A stretch of 64,000 nucleotides of DNA from Gorsachius magnificus (taxonomy: Eukaryota > Chordata > Aves > Pelecaniformes > Ardeidae), in NCBI GenBank assembly GCA_034008185.1, contig CM067082.1, positions 55,449,586-55,513,585 of the forward strand, given 5' to 3'. A model generated the notes under the pieces. It did no database searches. It saw nothing but the letters and a program-made list of their open reading frames with translations, and had not been told where the DNA came from. Position 1 is the stretch's first letter. The number at the start of each line of letters is the position of its first letter. Made by a program: the position numbers and the translations under genes. Of this stretch, positions 35,691 through 48,942 are shown in pieces.

Positions 35691-37792
35691 GGGCACCCCT
35701 CCTCTGCTTGTACCTAAAAGGACCATGAGGCATTCCTTTGTACAAAATACTCAAGTGAGGTGTCAAGAGAATTGATTTCTAGTTACAAATCTACTCTTGT
35801 ATAGGAATCTAAGGTGTATGTATAGGCAACTAAGACATGTGTCTAAGAGGAAGAATGGATTTTAAATACACTCCCCTTTCTGGCATTTTTTACCAACCAA
35901 CCTACTTGTTTTTCAGACAGTTGTCAGTCCCAGGCAGCCTCAGGGGCCTGCCTTTCTCCATTTCTTACAAAATGAACTGAGGCATCTAAATCAAATTCTC
36001 TTTTTTTCCCCATCTGGTCCCTTTCCTTCTGTTTCATTAATTTATAATATTTTTTTCTCTTCTTGGCAGGTGTTTTCTCCTGTGAGAGACCTGAGGTAGA
36101 GAATTAATGTCAGAGAATGTGTGAAGAAGGTATTAATGTTAATCTGCTACTACAATGATATTTTCAACATAAGCTCTGTAACAACAGTACTGTTTAATGC
36201 AGGACAAGACTGAAATAACTGAAATTATCTAGCATTTTAAGGGTTACATTATCTGCACAGAAATGTTCCAGGGCCTTATGCAAAGTAGTGGGACTGGAAA
36301 CAATTAGATATTGCCAAATAAGAGAGAACATCTCTTATGAAGCTGATCAGAATTCAAGACCTGCATCAAATAAAAAACTTTAATAAGAAGTATATGAACT
36401 CTGTACACAGTAGCCCTGAACAAAGAATGCAGGTTTTGGCAGATATTCATCTGATTATAAGTTGTTCTTATTGAGCTCACAAGGTCACTGTCCAAAAGAA
36501 TTAATGTACTCCTGTCATGATTCAGGAGAAAATTGAGTAAGAAATGTGAAGATGACTTTACATCTCTGTTTGGTGTGGGTGTGACTGAACCCACCTCTGG
36601 TGTATGATATTACTGTTACCAGTTCGGGTCTGGTGTCTCCAGGTCAGGAATCATGTTAATAGATCAGAATGGGTGCAGAGGAGACCATAATTAGAAACCT
36701 GGAAATGTGCTACATAATAAAATGCTTGAGAAGTTGCCAAAGAGAAGGTTAATGGGGCACTTGACCAAAGCTGATGAATACTGACATGGAGGAGTGAAAC
36801 TTAGATGTATGTCTGAGCTTGGAAGACAAATATGACTAGATCCAGTGACTGGATGCACTAGAAATGAATGTCAGGTTCTTGACTTTGCTGGCAGTTAACC
36901 ATGGGAAGGGTTTTATAAAGCACTGTGGTGAATTCTCTGTCCCTTGGCTATTTTCCCTCCACTTTGGTTTGGGTGATTTTGTTGTTTGCTTGCTTGTTTT
37001 TTTTTTTCTCTAAGGGAAGCCCTAGTTTAAGTAGGAATGAATTTAGGAAGTTGTCTGACATCTGCCCCGTGTCTCAAAATGCAGTTCTCAAGCTGGAGTT
37101 TAGAAAACATGTTGGGGACAGGGATGGGTGGGTCCCTGACAAGCCCATGGAAAACAAAGGGAAATGTCAGGAGGGGGAGGAGGTATCTGAAACTGGTAAG
37201 ACCCCACTGGTGAAGTGGGCTTTTACCAGGAAAGTTTAAATCCCTTAGCTTTCTGTCTCCTTCCCTACATTAAGAACCACGCGCCAAGCAGATGCTTTTG
37301 GGGATGTGCAGAGGAGGTACTTTGAGAACTGTCACTGCAAAGGGTGCCTGACAGGGTGATTGCACTGATGTCTTCTGGCCTTCTAACTTACATACTGCCC
37401 CCCTCACATTGGCTCGTGTAATATTTTAATTTGTATACTAGCTATTCAGTTTATTCATAAAACCACAACACTCGAGAAAAAAAAAAAGGAAGATTTTTTT
37501 GAGAGTCATATTTTATAACTTCTGAATTCATTAAGTAATACATTTAATGGTCACTTTAAAAGGGCGTTTTCCAATCATATTGATTTCTGATTGTAAAGCA
37601 GGAACTGATGAGATAATCTACTTCCCAAAAAAAATTTAATTTCTCCTCAAGTTATACTGCAACAGCGAGCAATTTTTCAGCTGCCACCTGCAAGATCTCA
37701 CATCATAACAGAATTTTTCAAATTGAGAAGATATGCCAAGATCCTGAATCAGTATTTCAGGCATGTCAATATATAACTTCTATTTCAAAAAC
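35691..37792. other. Unique AT-rich non-coding DNA, no gene recognised
   Basis: I see no gene. The interval contains the strong hairpin at 37,193-37,229 listed separately, and a T-run near 37,000. Confidence 0.6.
37193..37229 (+). repeat. Compact hairpin, 15-position stem and 7-base loop
   Basis: CTGGTAAGACCCCAC pairs with GTGGGCTTTTACCAG around the loop TGGTGAA. There are fourteen pairs, including one G-T wobble, with a single C-C mismatch. The hairpin is short for a typical microRNA precursor and the flanks do not extend the pairing. It could be a small palindromic repeat core. Confidence 0.75.
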
Positions 37793-37846
37793 ACTCAGTG
37801 CTTAGAAACTCCCACTGACCTCTGTGGAAGTTTCTTACTACTGAGT
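37793..37846. repeat. Palindromic MITE-like repeat, 23-bp arms
   Basis: The left arm, 37,793-37,815 (ACTCAGTGCTTAGAAACT onward to CCCAC), and the right arm, 37,824-37,846 (GTGGAAGTTTCTTACTACTG onward to AGT), match at 19 of 23 positions when one is reversed and complemented. The 8-base centre is TGACCTCT. It resembles old amniote repeats with a 'cccattgacttcaatggg' type centre. Confidence 0.7.
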
Positions 37847-38252
37847 ATTTTAGAATAAGGTCACTTTTTCAGATTCAATAATAATGGAGAAGCCTAATTT
37901 GTGTCTTGAAGTCTTAAAGACATTGGCTCAGTTCCTATTAATGATATCTCACTCATAGAGACACAATTCCTTGGAAGTTTTGGGCCAGGATTTTTTTTTT
38001 TTTAATGTGATAATAAAATATTAGGTTTTAATTTAAAAAAAGAAGTCTTAACACTGTAAAATGATAGAGAAGCCAAAAGAATAATTGACTGTGAAAGTAG
38101 CTCCAAAGTAGGTCATATGGCCAAAAGCAAAATCTACTTCTGTTGTGCTATCGTATTTGTACAGAAGTGCCACTAGTATTAAGGTTATTTAAAAAAATGA
38201 CAAAAGCAAGAAAATCGCAAGTTAAATGACAGCTAAATGACTTGACTTGCAG

Positions 38253-38305
38253 AAGTGCTGAGTACCCGCAAATCTGACTGAAGTCAGTAGGAGCTGGAAG
38301 CACTT
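38253..38305. repeat. Palindromic MITE-like repeat
   Basis: The outer arms AAGTGCT (38,253-38,259) and AGCACTT (38,299-38,305) are exact reverse complements, and so are the inner arms CTGACT and AGTCAG around a GA centre. The order GTGCTGAGTACCCGC ... GAAGTCAGTAGGAGCTGG ... AGCACTTAAC followed by CTGAAAATCA matches an old repeat common in turtles, crocodilians and birds. The copy is eroded; the intermediate arms no longer pair well. Confidence 0.6.
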
Positions 38306-41300
38306 AACACCACTGAAAATCAAGGAAAATGTTATTGTTTACTTTTGACTTATATGTCTTTCTAATGCTAAGATTTCCAACAATGAGAGCTTGTGATTTC
38401 TGGAGGCATGGCACTGTACGAAGTCCCCAAGCCTTACAAAGAAGTCCGTCAGTAGCATTAGCTGCTTGGGTCTGTGCGACACTTGTTGAGATGCATGTCA
38501 AGGTCTTCTTCCATGCACACATCCCAGAGCCCTGCAGAAATCTCAGCAGCCCATTCATGGGATTGCACTGGTCTTTGGGCAGAGCAGAGGTTATGGGCAT
38601 CTTGAACTGAATGAAATTCCCTACTGAGAGGGCTTCCCACTGCTGAAGGCTCATGGGGGCCATGCAAATACTTAATTAAACTCAGTGAATATGCCTAGCA
38701 TAAACCTCTTGCTGATTCTGTGACCGTTCTGAGAGAGAAAAAGAGAGTAAAAGAATGCAAATAATGCTCCCTTAGTCTTTTCCTTCTTGACCCTGTTCCG
38801 CTGAGGTTCTGTTTGTTAAAAACTTTGTAATATTGCTGGTATCATCTGTTCACTTGTTAAAATTGGAAGCTATGAATCTAAGATAATTCAGCTGGAAAGA
38901 AAAGATTTATTTATTCCTCAAGAGTAAAAAAAAGTTTGATATCATTTGAGTGATACCTGAAATAGTAGGCAATAACATAAGAGCTAGGGAATAGGACTGC
39001 TCTATGTATGGAATCGCCTCAAAGCCAGAGATAGGATCTTCCGGTTTTATGTATTGAAACTTCCACTAATGCGTTAGGTGTGTGGAAAACCTTGAATGCT
39101 TTTAAGCCATCCAGCCTGAAAGCAATTCAACCTGGTCCTAAGTATTTTATCTTTTTTCTTTTTTTTTTCCTAGACAGCTGAGACAGAAATCTGATTTTCC
39201 ATTCTCACACCTTCCCACTGCAAGAATAAAATAGGATCAACATTGTTGACTATTCCATGTCAAATGTTAACTGGTTTTTATTTTTTAACTTTTGTATATA
39301 AGTTATATAAAATGTCAAGTGCTGGAGCCTCTTGAACTAAAAGGTGAAATATCTCACAGAAAAAGTTGAACCCTTTTCACAATATTTTTGTTTGAATGGG
39401 AGATTAATTGGAAATGTCTTGCTCAAGCAGTTTAGTTTTTGCTAACTGGGAAGAGAAAAAAACTGCAGAAAACTCCTTTTAGCTGCCACTCTTGGGACTC
39501 GGGAATCAATCATTATTGTCTCAGAGAAACACATTTATTTCTTAATCAGCACATTCAAGGGTTGCCATGAACCAGCAAGAGACATAGGATTACGTTTAGC
39601 TGAACTTCGATATGACTTGACGAATATATGGGAATTCACAGCGTGTGTTCACACTATTAGGTGGACTGTTTATAACCCTTTGAAATTGCTTCACTGAAAA
39701 CAGCTAAATAGAACAGATAAGCACATTTGAACAGTACAAAGCAGTCACCTAAATGACACCATATTATTACTTTTCCTCTATGTAGAAGACATTGGAGCTC
39801 CTTTATTAACTACAGAAAAATATAGAGCCTTATTTATGTCCTGATCCGAGGAGGAGTAGGAGCATCCGTAATTGTTAGGGTGCCTTCTGTACTAGCAGAT
39901 GACTCCAGCAGAGGCTTTAAATGCTCAGCACCTCTCAGTTTCAAGCCATTAGCATTCATCTCCCTCTAGGGAATATGGACTTATTACTCACACATAAAAT
40001 GAGATGCTGCTGAGGTTAGCAGCCCTCATAGCTCTTGCCAGCTTAGTGTCATGATGAGTAAGTGACACCAATATGTGTTTGCAGCCTAGATTAAGAGCAC
40101 GCTTGAAGAGGGCTGTGCAAGGCAAGGTGACAACTGTTCTGGGTGGCAGCCTCCTGCTCCTGGGCTGCCAATGTTGCTCTGCCTGTAATGGCTCCTCTCC
40201 TGTATTACTTTCCCCAAAATCTGACAGGACAGGACAATATGCTGCAAAGGCAATCATGGACACCCCTGCGAAAAGGGATTTCCTTGTTCAGCCCGAATTT
40301 GGGATGTGACATTAGATTGAGTGTGGCTCTCAAATTCAAATGGTCTTGCTCTATGTTTCAGGGTCACTGTGGAGTTGTGGGTTTAATTTGGAGGAGACTC
40401 TTGAACACATTTGCATAGGAGATAGGTCCCATGTTTAGAGAAAGATTAAAACCAAACTGGGTTAGGCTGTCCTCCGACAGTAATTAAGTAGCTCAGCTGA
40501 CGCTCATGCTCCTGGGATGCTACAGCAAGATGAGAGAAGTGGTTTCACTGATAATTTGGGGGAGTGACTTTCAAAAGGGTATTCGGACATAGCAAGAAAA
40601 AGGTGGGTTTGCTGTGCTATTCTGAAGCTTGTGCTGCCATACCTTCACTGCTCTTACTACCAGTTCATGCCAGAATTAAGGCTATTTCCATCAGTGTTAC
40701 AAGCATACCTTCATTTTGTAGGGGGGAAATAGCCAGTGCAGCCTGCGCGTGCACCTCCCCAGGCCCCTGGAACTGCACTGGGGCAAGGGGATGGGGCACC
40801 CACAGTTTTAGTGCTGTTTCTGAGGAGCACAGTAACAGATCTTGGTTTGATACTCCCAAAAAAGAAATTGGCTCTCTTGTAATACCCTGTGTTTTGGAGC
40901 CTAGACTCTACCAGCCACAAGGAATCTGTTTGTCAGGTGCATATATGATTGGTATTTTGCTTTTACATGATATAGAAAGGATCACAGCAAATCATTTTAT
41001 AAATCAGTAACATAGTCAGCGCCAAAAAACTCTGTGCCCAGAGGCCACAGTGAAACCATGAGGACTACCCCCTGCCAGAGTGAGAAATGCCATTCTCAGC
41101 TGCTGAAATGATTCTTGACTGTATATTCCTACCACTGTAATAAAAAAGAAAGAGAGGCTTTTTAGAGCCCCTCTGTGGGCATGCACTGCTCAAGCTTCCA
41201 GCTTTTGAACTGTGGCCAAATGTGTCCCCCAGAGCCCGCACACTGCACTTTCCCCCAGCCCCTTCTCTCTCCATCGCATGGCTCAGCACGGCACGGTCCA

Positions 41301-43036
41301 AAAAGCAGAGTCACGTTTCTTTTCCTTTTCTCACTCTGCAGAAGGCAGGCAGCTTGCAATGCTGTGCTGAAATATGCGGACCATTATTTGTAATCAATTA
41401 TTTTGCTTTTATTTTCTAGGCAATTGTTTTAGTTAATGTTGTGGGCAATTATATTGTAATGTATTTAACAAATATTTTAAGGCTATAGACCCAAAAATAA
41501 CTAAAAGAAACAGTTTCTTATTTTCTGTCTGCTTTATCTTCCCAAGACATTGACTACAGGGCAAGTACATCTTTGTTCTTGTCAGGAAATCAGCATTAAA
41601 TCAGTATGATTCCTGAGGACCATAATGAACTTGGCATCAAGAGAAGGCTGAATTACTGAAGACTAAAATAATAAATACAACAAATACTTTACTTACTTTA
41701 TAGCGTTTGATCTAGCCACTGAGTTCACTTGTATTTCCTCCCGGCCTTGGAAAATAATTGAAAACCATGATGAGAATACTGTATTTTATTTTTATCAAAA
41801 AAAAGCAGAGTCTGGAATTCATGTTCACACAGGACCGTGGGAGGCTCTATATTTTTCGGCAGAAAATTATCTCATGCCATTGTCATGGTTGTCTAACCTG
41901 AAATCATACCAGCCACATTCAAAGAACTGTGGGAAAGCGAAGTGACTGCATGGTAGCGCAGAGTGGAGATGAAGTGGTGAAAGAAACACAAATCATATAA
42001 ATAATAGATGCAATTGCTGCTTTTTCTAGTAAATAAGTGCAAGACAAGAGTGATACAATATGTGCCCCACAAGGCCACTGTAACTATGGCAACAACCATA
42101 CATGTAGTGTCTTCATTGCAGATTAGCCATATAAATATCTAACTGATGGACCATACAGGCTGTATACTTGTACCATAGTCACTCTCTAGCTGTCTTTTTG
42201 TTGCTATGAGTGGTCTTCATGTCTTGTCTTTATATTTTTAGAATCTTTACAAGACCTCCAAAGGGGGAAAAAAAATGTTATAATGCATCCAGCTGCAGTT
42301 CCTTCTCACTTAGTAAGTCAAGACTCTTTCTGTGAGAGAGGCAGCATACAGATGTGTGTATAGGTACGTGCATATGGGCGTTGGGCATGGCCACCGGCCC
42401 CATGCCCTTTGATCTCCCTGCTTTCAAGATTCGCTTTTTTTGAGACTCACCTCTTTTGAAGAGAACTGTTCTAGGCATTATTCTAGTTTGATATCTGCAT
42501 TGCACATCACTTAGACTACAACCCAGAAAGGGAGGATTATTTTGTATATTCTCTAACTGCCTTGTATTAGCTTTGGCTGCAACTGGGGAAAATTATATGA
42601 GATTTCTCAGGACATGTAATTTCCAGCTGCCTCAGAACAGACTGACCTGTTCATACCGCAGATGGATAAAGCTCTTTAAACCCTCAGTGTGCATGCCAGG
42701 AACCCCAGGGGCACGAGGCTGAGAAGAATTCTTACCATGTGTTAAGTCTCTGCTTCTCATAATCAAAACTTCTCTTTTACAGATCTATTCCTTTTCCTTG
42801 CTTTATGAGGATACTTGCTTGTTTTACCTATTTAACAGTGCAGTTATGTCCCCATCCTGCTGATACTGCTATTGCTGCCAAAATGTAAATTGTGTCCAAT
42901 TTATAAATGCCAATAATTTCCATCTTTTCTTTGAAATATGGATAAATAGCTGGTGATTTTTAAAGGTCAATTCATATTCAGAATTGCTTGACTTAATTAC
43001 AGGGATGAATTTTCAAACAGCGTTGTTCATCGCCCT

Positions 43037-43053
43037 GTGACACACTGTGTCAC
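43037..43053. repeat. Perfect 17-base palindrome
   Basis: GTGACACA and TGTGTCAC flank a single C. It could be a dyad binding site, but nothing nearby supports a regulated gene, and a palindrome of this size can occur by chance. Confidence 0.7.
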
Positions 43054-44116
43054 ACTCCATCATTTACATTGCAGGGAATGATATCTTGTCCTCTGGTCTA
43101 CCTGTACTGTATAAATGAGGAGCCACTTTTGTGGTTCACGAGTATCTGAAAAGTGTGTATTACATATACTCAGTCTGTCACCTGAATTGTAAAAAAAAAG
43201 ACTTTTCTGTTCTTTAGAAAACTTATATTACTATTTACAGTGCTGTCACTGTTGAAAACAGAAGTATATCTGACTAAGGAATAGCAAATCAACACCAAAA
43301 TGCACAACAGTGGCATAGATCTTTGGGGTTTGGGTTTGGGAATATCTGTGATTACTAAACCTGTTATCATCTAGAATTGCTGAGGGTCACCCAGTCCCTG
43401 TAAGTCTGGAAAAACTGGAGAAAACTGAGGGAGAGAGTTGCTTTGTGATAAACTTAATTAAAGTCCTTTCCCAGAGAAACCCTAGATAAGAGCCTGCTGC
43501 CTTGGAAGGACATATTGACCACTACTGTCCCCTGAATTGCTGCTGTATTTTCTGACTTGAGTGACTGTATCCTTGTGAAGTGGTTTCTTAGCAGTAGATG
43601 ATCCATTAAGTCTGCCCACTGCCATTACTTGATGGCAAAGTGCCTTTACATAGCATCTGAAGAGATGCACAGGTACTGTGGAATCCAATAGATGTAGTGA
43701 CAGGGTTTTGTATTAATATAACCACTAATCTAGTTGAGTCTCCAGTTAGATGCTTTATGTTCGATGATGCTGACATCCTAAGTGGATGACAGTATTTAGT
43801 CATAAAAACCTCGCATAAATAATTCAGCTGAGTTTGGCATAGCTCACACTGTAGATGTGTAGAGTCCATTGCAGCCTTTTTCATGTGCAGTAAAATCCAT
43901 CCCAAGACTGAGAATACCTCAAGCCTCATCTGCCCAAAAATGTGAATTTAATTTAACAAGCCTGGTTTTACCTAAAAAAATGAAAGCACATTTTCAGCAC
44001 TTGGAATTTTGCAAACCATTTCTTGCTAGACTGCAAAACCCCAGTCCATCCCCCAGAACTGAATATTAGCATTTAATTGGCTATTTTTCCTCTAGCATTT
44101 GCTGTTATGTACATTT

Positions 44117-44136
44117 CCCCCCCCTCCCCCTGCCCC
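44117..44136 (+). repeat. C-rich tract
   Basis: Runs of 8, 5 and 4 cytosines are broken by single T or TG. This is low complexity. Confidence 0.8.
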
Positions 44137-46104
44137 TTCTTTTAAAGCCCCAGTTACTGAAATGGGACTCTGTGTGGGTGAGGTTTGAGATAAGAAGTTT
44201 TCCGATGTGATTGATCAGCACAGTTTCCTGAGCCTGTGTCGCAAGGCAGCAGCAGCCTAGCAACTACCCACGTTTGCCAGTGCCTCACTGTGGCCTGGCA
44301 AGTGCACCCAGTTGCTCCTCGATGCACAGCGTAATTAGAACAACTCCGTTTTTTTTCTGGATGTCTGTAACGAGCAGGATCTGGCGTTACAAGCTTTACC
44401 TGAGTAATAAGCATTTTTAAAGGAACGCCGATGACACATACCTCTCACCCTGCTCTTCTGCTTTCACTGAATATTGAGCTGGATGTTTGTCCGCTGGTCT
44501 GCTACATATTGCATGAGATAAGCCTTCCTCTCAACCGTGTCGGTGGGCTTTTTATTGATCAGTAAAATCAGCACATGATTTATGGTTGTGTAACCATTTT
44601 ACAGAAAATATAATGAGCAAATATAAACTAAAACTTGCACAAGACATGGAAAAGACTACACCTGTTGCAAGGGCTGCTGCTGCTACAAATCTCCATATTT
44701 TTAAACAGCTGTCTCACATCTCTCAGTTATTCTTTGTGTACAGAGACAAATGACACTGAAATATGCTATTGTAATAGCAGTCACTGGAAAACACTCCATT
44801 TTAGGAGTGACATTTTATATATTGTATAACATAATGTGATCCTTTTGATACAAAACAGAGCAGAACAGGAAACAAAATTAAAGGTGCCACAGACATTTAG
44901 AGAAATATTGTTTGAATAGGAAAATTGGGATTCAGAGCAAATGCCCGGTGCTGCTTTTTGTCTCAGTATTTCAGGTTCGTATTCATTACTCCATCCCCTA
45001 TTTCCGCAAGAAGGGAAAACCACCCTGCCTAGGCAGTCCTGTTACATGGAGGCAGACTGAATTTCTGCATGCCTCAACCGGTAGCCAATAATAAATGCTT
45101 GCAGAAGACAGCAATATCATGTTCTGCTTAGAAAAACACTTTGGAGATATGATGAATGCATGGAAGTTGATCTGACAGAGCTTCATTTCTGCTCAAACCA
45201 TCTCTATGAAAACCTAATACACACTAAACCAAATGATAAATACACAATGTCTTCCTTAATGTCAGATCTTGATTAAATCATAAGAAAAAAGACCTTGGCA
45301 GTCTATTTAATACTGCTGACTCTGTAGTCAGTGAAAACAGTATGTGTAACACAGTTTGGATGCCATACAATATAGAGCCAAATATTATGTTGTTTTGACA
45401 TGTTTATAGATGGCTAAGCTCTCAGGAAGGTAGTTTTCGGCACACGTCTTAAGCCTTTATGTCTTTAAACAATGTTAGGAAAACATTTTCAAGTACAAAC
45501 ATAGTAATACCATGTTTATCATTGCACTGGCAAACTTGTTACGGATATACGGTTTCTATATGCTCTATTGACACATTGCCATTCTGCTTGCTCTCTTTAC
45601 ATTTTCCCAACATTATACTTCAGACGAGTAATACAATGGTAAAAATATCCTGAAATGGCAAAAGCTTCTATGCCAGTTGTAGTGTTAAGCCTAGAATTAT
45701 TTTTGTTTTATACAAATTGGGAAGGGAAAAATCAATCTGTCTTGTAGTCATAAAGAATATTTTTTTTTTTTTCAGATTTTTTGTTGCAATTGAAAAACAG
45801 CTTGGTTGGTTCAGTGAAATGGTAGCAAGGATTATAAACTAATCCTTTTTGATGAAAATGAGAAAGATGAAATAGCATAATCATTTCATTTTAGCAGTTA
45901 GGCATAACAGTTGTCAAATGCACGCTGTTGAGAAACTAAGGAGGAAAGGGGCACTCGCAGCTTGTCAGGTCTGTGAGCACAGGTCAGAGGCAGACAGCTA
46001 CGGCCTCAGTGGAGTAGTTCCTTGGAGGGCTTAATCAACTGATAAATTAGTTTTCTTACTTTGGCATACTCAACTTTAAAGAACACGTGAATGTCCCTGA
46101 TCAT

Positions 46105-46132
46105 TTTTACTGCAATCAGTGTTGCAGTAAAA
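46105..46132. repeat. Perfect inverted repeat, 11-bp arms
   Basis: TTTTACTGCAA (46,105-46,115) and TTGCAGTAAAA (46,122-46,132) are exact reverse complements around the loop TCAGTG. The pairing does not extend outward. It may be a remnant palindromic repeat or a hairpin-forming site. Confidence 0.8.
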
Positions 46133-46499
46133 TATTTGTATCTGAAGCAAAATGTTTATGAAGAAAGACTAATGTTAATCTGAACTGCATTTCGAATGCC
46201 ACCACCTGTAAGCCAGTACTGCATAGGGGGAAGCCTCCTGCAGAACACCGCGGCTTTAGAGAACAGAATTAGGCCAATGCCAAGGTCATGGCATGCATAT
46301 CTGCAAGTACTTATCTTAGATCATAACTTCTGATATATTAAAAAAAGGTTGACTCATCACATGTCTTGATTTGAAGACAACCAGGTTACTCTAACTAGCA
46401 GGGCTCCTCAGAGGTTTACTCTTCTACAGCGCCAGCTGGCACAGTGCTAATCCAATGTCCCCTCTTCCCTAGCTCCATGCTCCCCTGTGTCTTGTTTTT

Positions 46500-46526
46500 G
46501 GGGTTTTTTTTTGGGGGGGGGGTGGG
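46500..46526 (+). repeat. G/T homopolymer tract
   Basis: Four guanines, nine thymines and ten guanines are followed by TGGG. This is low complexity, with a long G run that is prone to slippage. Confidence 0.85.
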
Positions 46527-48928
46527 TGAGCAGGGTTCATTCACCCTCTTCCTTTCTATGTTCTGCTTCAGACTCATTTCACTGGGTGAATCTCAATGAG
46601 CTGCGGGTATGGATATACGGATGAGAAAGCCATGGGTGAGCTAGTCCTCCATACTCCTTTCTGAGTTCATGGAGAAGAACAGGCTACTTTACAGTTTGAA
46701 TATGAATACCTGGCCTGGTTTTGATGTCTACATTAGGATGCAATGTATCACATCTCAGAAGTATGTGCTTCTTTCCTTTGACTCCAGGAAGAAGGTATAT
46801 GACTAATTCATATGTCAACGTCTACATTACAGATAAACATATTAGGTCAGACCAATTGTACCCTTTAAGTGTTTTGGTTAGAATGGTAACAAAAAAAGCC
46901 ACACTGCATAGCTCATGCAGTATTAAAACTCCAGCTTTGATAGGAAATTTGGAAACACAATCATGCTTCTGAGGTCAGTTTAATTTTTAGGGCTTCATCT
47001 CATACCAGCTAAATCAATGGTAAATTTTTATGGCAGAATGAGGTCTTGCATGCACCCTGGGACTAAAATCTCTTTAGTTAATAAGGTATTTGGTGGATAT
47101 GAAAGAAGTTTCTTTAGAGATTTGTAGGTGAAATTATTTAAGCCACTTATATGGTCAAGGTTTTAATGCCAACTTGCCAGTCAATAGCACTTCTGCTCCT
47201 ACCCAGTGAGTACAAGTTGGAGCAGAGTTTGTTCACTCCACTTGGTTGTGTTATGAGAACTGGAAATTCCTGTTGTGAACAGCACCTCAATGTGGTGGTA
47301 ACTGAATGAGGCGGGGGGTGGGGAGCACTGTGTGCCACTTCTACTTATTCTGAAGGATGGAAAAATAACACGGTGTCAAAAATAAGGAAGAAAATATGGG
47401 CCTGAAAAGAAAAGAAAGAAAAGTCATATCTGTCGCCATTTTATCTGTTTCAGTTGGCTGGCAAAGTAAATTCACTGCCTGAATCTCCTTGCAAGGAATT
47501 GCCCATGTCCTGTGGTTGCTCTAATGGTGTGAATGGCTGCTTTTCCTTTATCGTGTATTCATACTGAATAAGTACTGAGACAGACCAGTCATGGGTGGGG
47601 GGGATATTGCTGTTGGCACCGTACACACAAACACTTGAGAGAGGCACAGAGAGGGGCAGCTTACTGGGAACTGCAGGGTCATTTTCCCTTTCTCCTACAA
47701 GTAGTTTTGTATTCACCAATACCTCTTTTTTAGGGTTTCTTTGAAAGCTGAATCTGAATGCACAGGTCACTTAATGAGCTTGATCAGGCAAGTACATTGG
47801 TCCTGTTATATTTACCTGTGTCTTTTTTATGACTGTACAGGAAGTGTTTAGCAGAGCTGCAGTTGCAATCAGGTTTCAGAGAGGTATCCAGATCACTCAG
47901 CTGAAAAAACCCAACAAATCTCAGCTTCTTCTCATTTGGAGGGAGTGGGAAACATATCTCAAATTTGTTATACGATGTTTCGTGCCAAAAGTCTTTTTTT
48001 TTTTTTTTGTGGAAAAAGGAAAAAGGATCATCATTACCTTAAAATTATTTTTACCAACTGAACAGCTTCTTCTGTTCCCTCACCTTTGCTTTTCAGATAT
48101 TTATCCTGCAGTACATGCCTGCACAACTAACAGAAATAAAATTTAGACTCATTATCTTCTGAGGTGGAACTAAATCACTGTAGCAGCACTAATCTAAATG
48201 AACACCATGGGGCAAACAGCAGTGAATCAGCAGACCTTTTGCTGCAGCAAATTTTTCTTTGTAAACGTAACACTGTTTTCAGGATGAGAGTGTAAGAATT
48301 TATTCAGACACCACACTGTAAGGCACTTAAATCCTCAAATCCACATTAGGAAGCTCAAAACAGGTACCATGTATTCATAAACCTTCCCCAAATGGTTCCA
48401 TATTTAGAAGCTCCAGGGCAGGGGCAAGTATGCATAAAGCTAGTTTGTTGAATTTAACATTTATTGCTGCCACCTACGTTGAATCTAAATTGCTTGAGTA
48501 ATTTAAATGACATTGATGGCACACAGAAAAAAGAAATCCATTGAATTCTAGAAAAAGTAGAAATATACTTTCTCTTTAGCCATGTGATCTGATATTGGCA
48601 CAACATCAAAGTGTAACCTCCAGTCTTCCAGGGCTCTATTCCTGACCACTGTGGACAAAGTTTGAGATTATGGGCTTTTTATCCATTACCGTATTACATA
48701 TATAAAAAGCTAGATTTAAATTAGGATAGTCCTGTTGAAATCACAAAGCAGTATTGATGAATACTCTTTGAGGAGCTCATTCAATAGTTGAAGGAATAAA
48801 ATGGTTTCAGTCTGCAAATATTTACATGAATTCTGGCATATGGCACAGGGAATTAATTTATCAGTATTAGGAATAATTCTGTTGGCTAATACAACAGAGA
48901 AGAAATATTATACTTTTATTATATCCAC

Positions 48929-48942
48929 ATATATATATATAA
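48929..48942. repeat. (AT)n microsatellite
   Basis: Alternating AT over about 14 bases in an AT-rich setting. It is a short simple repeat. Confidence 0.8.

Noticed and set aside
40564..41010. 148-codon open frame on the + strand
   Set aside because: No family resemblance or signal; overlapping frames on both strands; likely accidental in a GC-richer patch.
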